Positions 61,697-64,000 of a stretch of DNA of 64,000 nucleotides are shown here, piece after piece. The translations under genes were made by a program, and so were the position numbers. Source of the DNA: UBA1672 sp033851915 (GTDB lineage: Bacteria > Pseudomonadota > Alphaproteobacteria > Micavibrionales > Micavibrionaceae); the NCBI GenBank assembly GCA_033851915.1, contig JAWSVM010000001.1, positions 62,001 to 126,000 of the forward strand, read 5' to 3'. Under the pieces are notes generated by a model. That model saw only the letters and a program-made list of their open reading frames with translations, made no database searches and was not told where the DNA came from. Every line of letters starts with the position of its first letter. Positions within the stretch are counted from its first letter, which is position 1.

Positions 61697-64000
61697 CTAA
61701 CCCGCCAAACTCTTTTCAATTGCTGTTACCGCATCATTCGCCGCGCCTGCATCAGGCCCACCAGCTTGCGCCATATCAGGGCGGCCACCGCCACCTTTAC
61801 CACCCAGCGCAGCAGAACCGACACGCACCAAATCAACCGCACTGATTTTCGCAGTGAGATCAGCGGTCACACCAACCACGATAGAGGCTTTACCTTCATC
61901 GGTAGAAATCAGAACAACCACGCCGGAGCCAAGCTGTGTCTTTAAATCATCGGCCATAGGTTTAAGGTCTTTGGGTGGAAAACCCTCAAGCACTTTAGTA
62001 ATAAACTTCACACCGCCAATTTCTTTTATATCAGCCGCATCCGTCTCTGCCCCTTGCGCGCGGCGCTGCACCGATATTTGTTTTTGCAGCAGTTTCTTGT
62101 GCGCGACTAAATTATCTTCGGCATCATCTTCCATAGTGATTGAATCTTCATCACCCAACGCCTTCAGTTCAATGCGTAAGCTTTCAATTTCAGCCTTTAA
62201 TTTATCAATTTTATCTTTATGAGCCTGCTCTTGCCCTGCGAGATACGCATCAACGCGCATACCTGTAACGGCCTCAATACGGCGAATCCCCGATGCCAAA
62301 GCCCCCTCCGACTTAATTTTAAACTTCCCAATGTCGCCTGTACGTTCCACATGCGTACCGCCGCAAAGCTCTATCGAGAACGCGCGATTGCCTTCCTTCG
62401 TACCCATAGAAACAACGCGCACCTCATCATCATATTTCTCGCCAAACAGAGCCATCGCGCCCATTGCACGTGCCTCATCAATGGGTAAAGACAGTGTTTC
62501 AACCTTCTCATTCGCAGCAATCTGTTCATTGACTATGGCTTCAACTTGCGTGATTTCATCTTTGGTCATGCCAACAGGTTGGGAGATATCAAAACGCGTA
62601 CGATCCGCATCTTGCAATGATCCCTTCTGCGCAACATGATCGCCCAGCACTTGGCGTAGAGCTTCATGCAGTAAGTGTGTAACCGAATGGTTGGATTGGA
62701 TGGCATCACGACGGGTTGTATTGACCTCCATTTTTAAAAAGTCACCAATGTTCACAGCACCACCTATAACTGTGACCATATGCAGCCATAATGAACCAAC
62801 TTGTTTTTTTGTATCACTAACAAAAAGGTTTGCACCATCCGACATAAATGTCCCTGTATCACCTACTTGACCACCGCTTTCGGCATAAAATGGCGATTGA
62901 TTTGTTATAACAATCCCCTTCTCGCTCTCCCCCCTCAGAGTATCAACACGCTTACCATCTTGAACAATAGCCAGAACTTTGCCCTCGGCTTGATCTTTAT
63001 CATAACCAAGGAATTCCGTTGCGCCGACTTCGTCCAAAATATCGAACCAAATTTTCTCGCTTACTTCACCGCCTGCGCCAGACCACGCGGCGCGGGCTTT
63101 GGCTTTTTGCTCGGCCATACAGCTATCAAATGCGTCGGTATCAATCTCGATTTTCTTGGCGCGCAGGGCGTCTTGTGTCAGGTCAAGGGGGAAGCCAAAA
63201 GTGTCGTGAAGTTTAAACGCAACAGCACCCGAGAATTTTTCACCCGAAGCAACGTTCGCCGCTTCCTCATCCAGCATCTTCTCACCACGATCAAGCGTAA
63301 CTTTAAAACGTTTCTCTTCGCTCTCCAACGTTTGTTTAATCAAGCTTTCCGCACGCTTCAGCTCAGGATAGGCGTCGCCCATTTTCCCAAGCAAGGTTGG
63401 AAATAATTTATGCATGATCGGGTCTTTTGCGCCCAATAGGTGCGCGTGGCGCATACCGCGGCGCATAATACGGCGCAGGACATAGCCGCGCCCCTCATTA
63501 CTCGGCATAACACCGTCAGCCAGCAAAAAAGAACACGCACGAATATGATCGGCAATCACCTTATGGCTTGCCGCCATATCGCCATCGGCTTCAACGGAGG
63601 TTAAGTCGGCGCTATGCTCAATCAACTCGCGCATAATATCAATGTCGTAATTGTTATTTGAACCCATCAAGGTCGCCACGATACGCTCCAGCCCCATGCC
63701 GGTATCAACGCTTTGTGCGGGTAGATTAATGCGGGTATCGGCATCTATTTGCTCATACTGCATAAAGACGTTATTCCAAATCTCTATGAAGCGATCACCA
63801 TCTTCTTCCGGACTCCCCGGCGGACCACCCCAAATATGTTCACCATGGTCATAAAAAATCTCAGTACAAGGGCCGCAAGGCCCCGTGTCGCCCATACGCC
63901 AGAAATTATCATCTGTCGCTATGCGGATAATTTTATGATCGGCAAAGCCTGTGACTTTTTTCCAAATCGCGGCGGCTTCTTCATCTGTGCTGTGCACCGT
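61697..64000 (-). CDS. alaS: Alanyl-tRNA synthetase (N-terminus beyond window)
   Basis: About 767 residues of a class II synthetase are visible; the first 100 or so, with motif 1, lie off the right end. Visible parts: the aminoacylation core region (MGDTGPCGPCTEIFYDHG, then TGMGLERI motif 3 near the right end), the editing domain with HSVTHLLHEAL (HxxxH, about 460) and CGGTHVERTGDIG (Cys-His zinc site, about 565), a coiled coil (about 595-650), and the C-terminal C-Ala domain ending GGKGGGGRPDMAQAGG. All landmarks are intact, so it should be active for both charging and editing of Ser/Gly-tRNA(Ala). Confidence 0.96.
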   Translation of the reverse strand, partial: TVHSTDEEAAAIWKKVTGFADHKIIRIATDDNFWRMGDTGPCGPCTEIFYDHGEHIWGGPPGSPEEDGDRFIEIWNNVFMQYEQIDADTRINLPAQSVDTGMGLERIVATLMGSNNNYDIDIMRELIEHSADLTSVEADGDMAASHKVIADHIRACSFLLADGVMPSNEGRGYVLRRIMRRGMRHAHLLGAKDPIMHKLFPTLLGKMGDAYPELKRAESLIKQTLESEEKRFKVTLDRGEKMLDEEAANVASGEKFSGAVAFKLHDTFGFPLDLTQDALRAKKIEIDTDAFDSCMAEQKAKARAAWSGAGGEVSEKIWFDILDEVGATEFLGYDKDQAEGKVLAIVQDGKRVDTLRGESEKGIVITNQSPFYAESGGQVGDTGTFMSDGANLFVSDTKKQVGSLWLHMVTVIGGAVNIGDFLKMEVNTTRRDAIQSNHSVTHLLHEALRQVLGDHVAQKGSLQDADRTRFDISQPVGMTKDEITQVEAIVNEQIAANEKVETLSLPIDEARAMGAMALFGEKYDDEVRVVSMGTKEGNRAFSIELCGGTHVERTGDIGKFKIKSEGALASGIRRIEAVTGMRVDAYLAGQEQAHKDKIDKLKAEIESLRIELKALGDEDSITMEDDAEDNLVAHKKLLQKQISVQRRAQGAETDAADIKEIGGVKFITKVLEGFPPKDLKPMADDLKTQLGSGVVVLISTDEGKASIVVGVTADLTAKISAVDLVRVGSAALGGKGGGGRPDMAQAGGPDAGAANDAVTAIEKSLAG

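Overview
The window looks like a stretch of alphaproteobacterial chromosome with mid-range GC (not computed). The lineage is suggested by several genes that are characteristic of Alphaproteobacteria: an ATP12-type F1 assembly chaperone, a divK-pleD pair, an HdaA-type DnaA regulator, an EipB/DUF1849 envelope protein, a DUF1489 protein, a tiny aa3-oxidase subunit IV, and the pyrB-plsY-dprA-topA-rnr-rpmG gene order. I cannot place it to genus. It is gene-dense, no gap exceeds about 300 bases, and I see no insertion sequence, CRISPR array, rRNA or tRNA gene.

Layout. 1-9.6 kb (plus strand): a pair of M16 peptidases, pgi, a pentapeptide-repeat protein, an endonuclease-type mutL and two membrane proteins, one carrying a spermidine-synthase-like domain. 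9.6-25 kb is mostly housekeeping: ATP12, an AsmA-like protein, rluC-type pseudouridine synthase, crcB, a DMT exporter, rarA, nadA-nadC, and succinate dehydrogenase. The sdh genes are unusual because an isocitrate dehydrogenase gene on the other strand lies between sdhCDA and sdhB. A TerB-like protein and asd follow.

25-37.4 kb is the accessory centre of the window. A soluble hybrid histidine kinase faces a minus-strand cluster of nine genes: a single-domain response regulator, a lipoprotein secretin, a protein with Ig-like (ASH-type) repeats joined to a PilP/GspC-like end, a GspE/PilB-family ATPase, a GspF/PilC-family platform protein, two bitopic assembly proteins and two pilin-like proteins that lack the usual Glu at position +5. 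A prepilin peptidase gene diverges from the head of the cluster. Together these would build a type IVb-pilus or type II secretion-like machine. The cluster contains no recognisable major pilin and no retraction ATPase.

37.5-46 kb holds pyrB-plsY-dprA-topA-rnr (pyrC is absent from its usual place), then rpmG and a lipoprotein. 46.6-50.7 kb holds cell-cycle and cyclic-di-GMP signalling: pleD, divK, eipB and a second GGDEF protein. 50.8-55.7 kb holds hdaA, an AI-2E-family permease, a DUF2066 protein and purM-purN. 55.8-64 kb holds a 49-residue cytochrome oxidase subunit IV, a very large 7TMR-DISM hybrid kinase, ndk, a small three-gene module headed by a RelA/SpoT-fold protein, and alaS, which runs off the window.

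How the genes work together. Central metabolism (pgi, icd, sdh, nad, pur, pyr) is mixed with a dense set of phosphorelay parts: two hybrid kinases each ending in an Hpt domain, DivK, PleD, a GGDEF enzyme and an orphan receiver at the head of the pilus operon. The strongest candidate for an under-described system is the pilus/secretion cluster with its built-in receiver and ASH-repeat protein. Secondary candidates are the RelA/SpoT-fold module and the predicted NAD-type type II isocitrate dehydrogenase.
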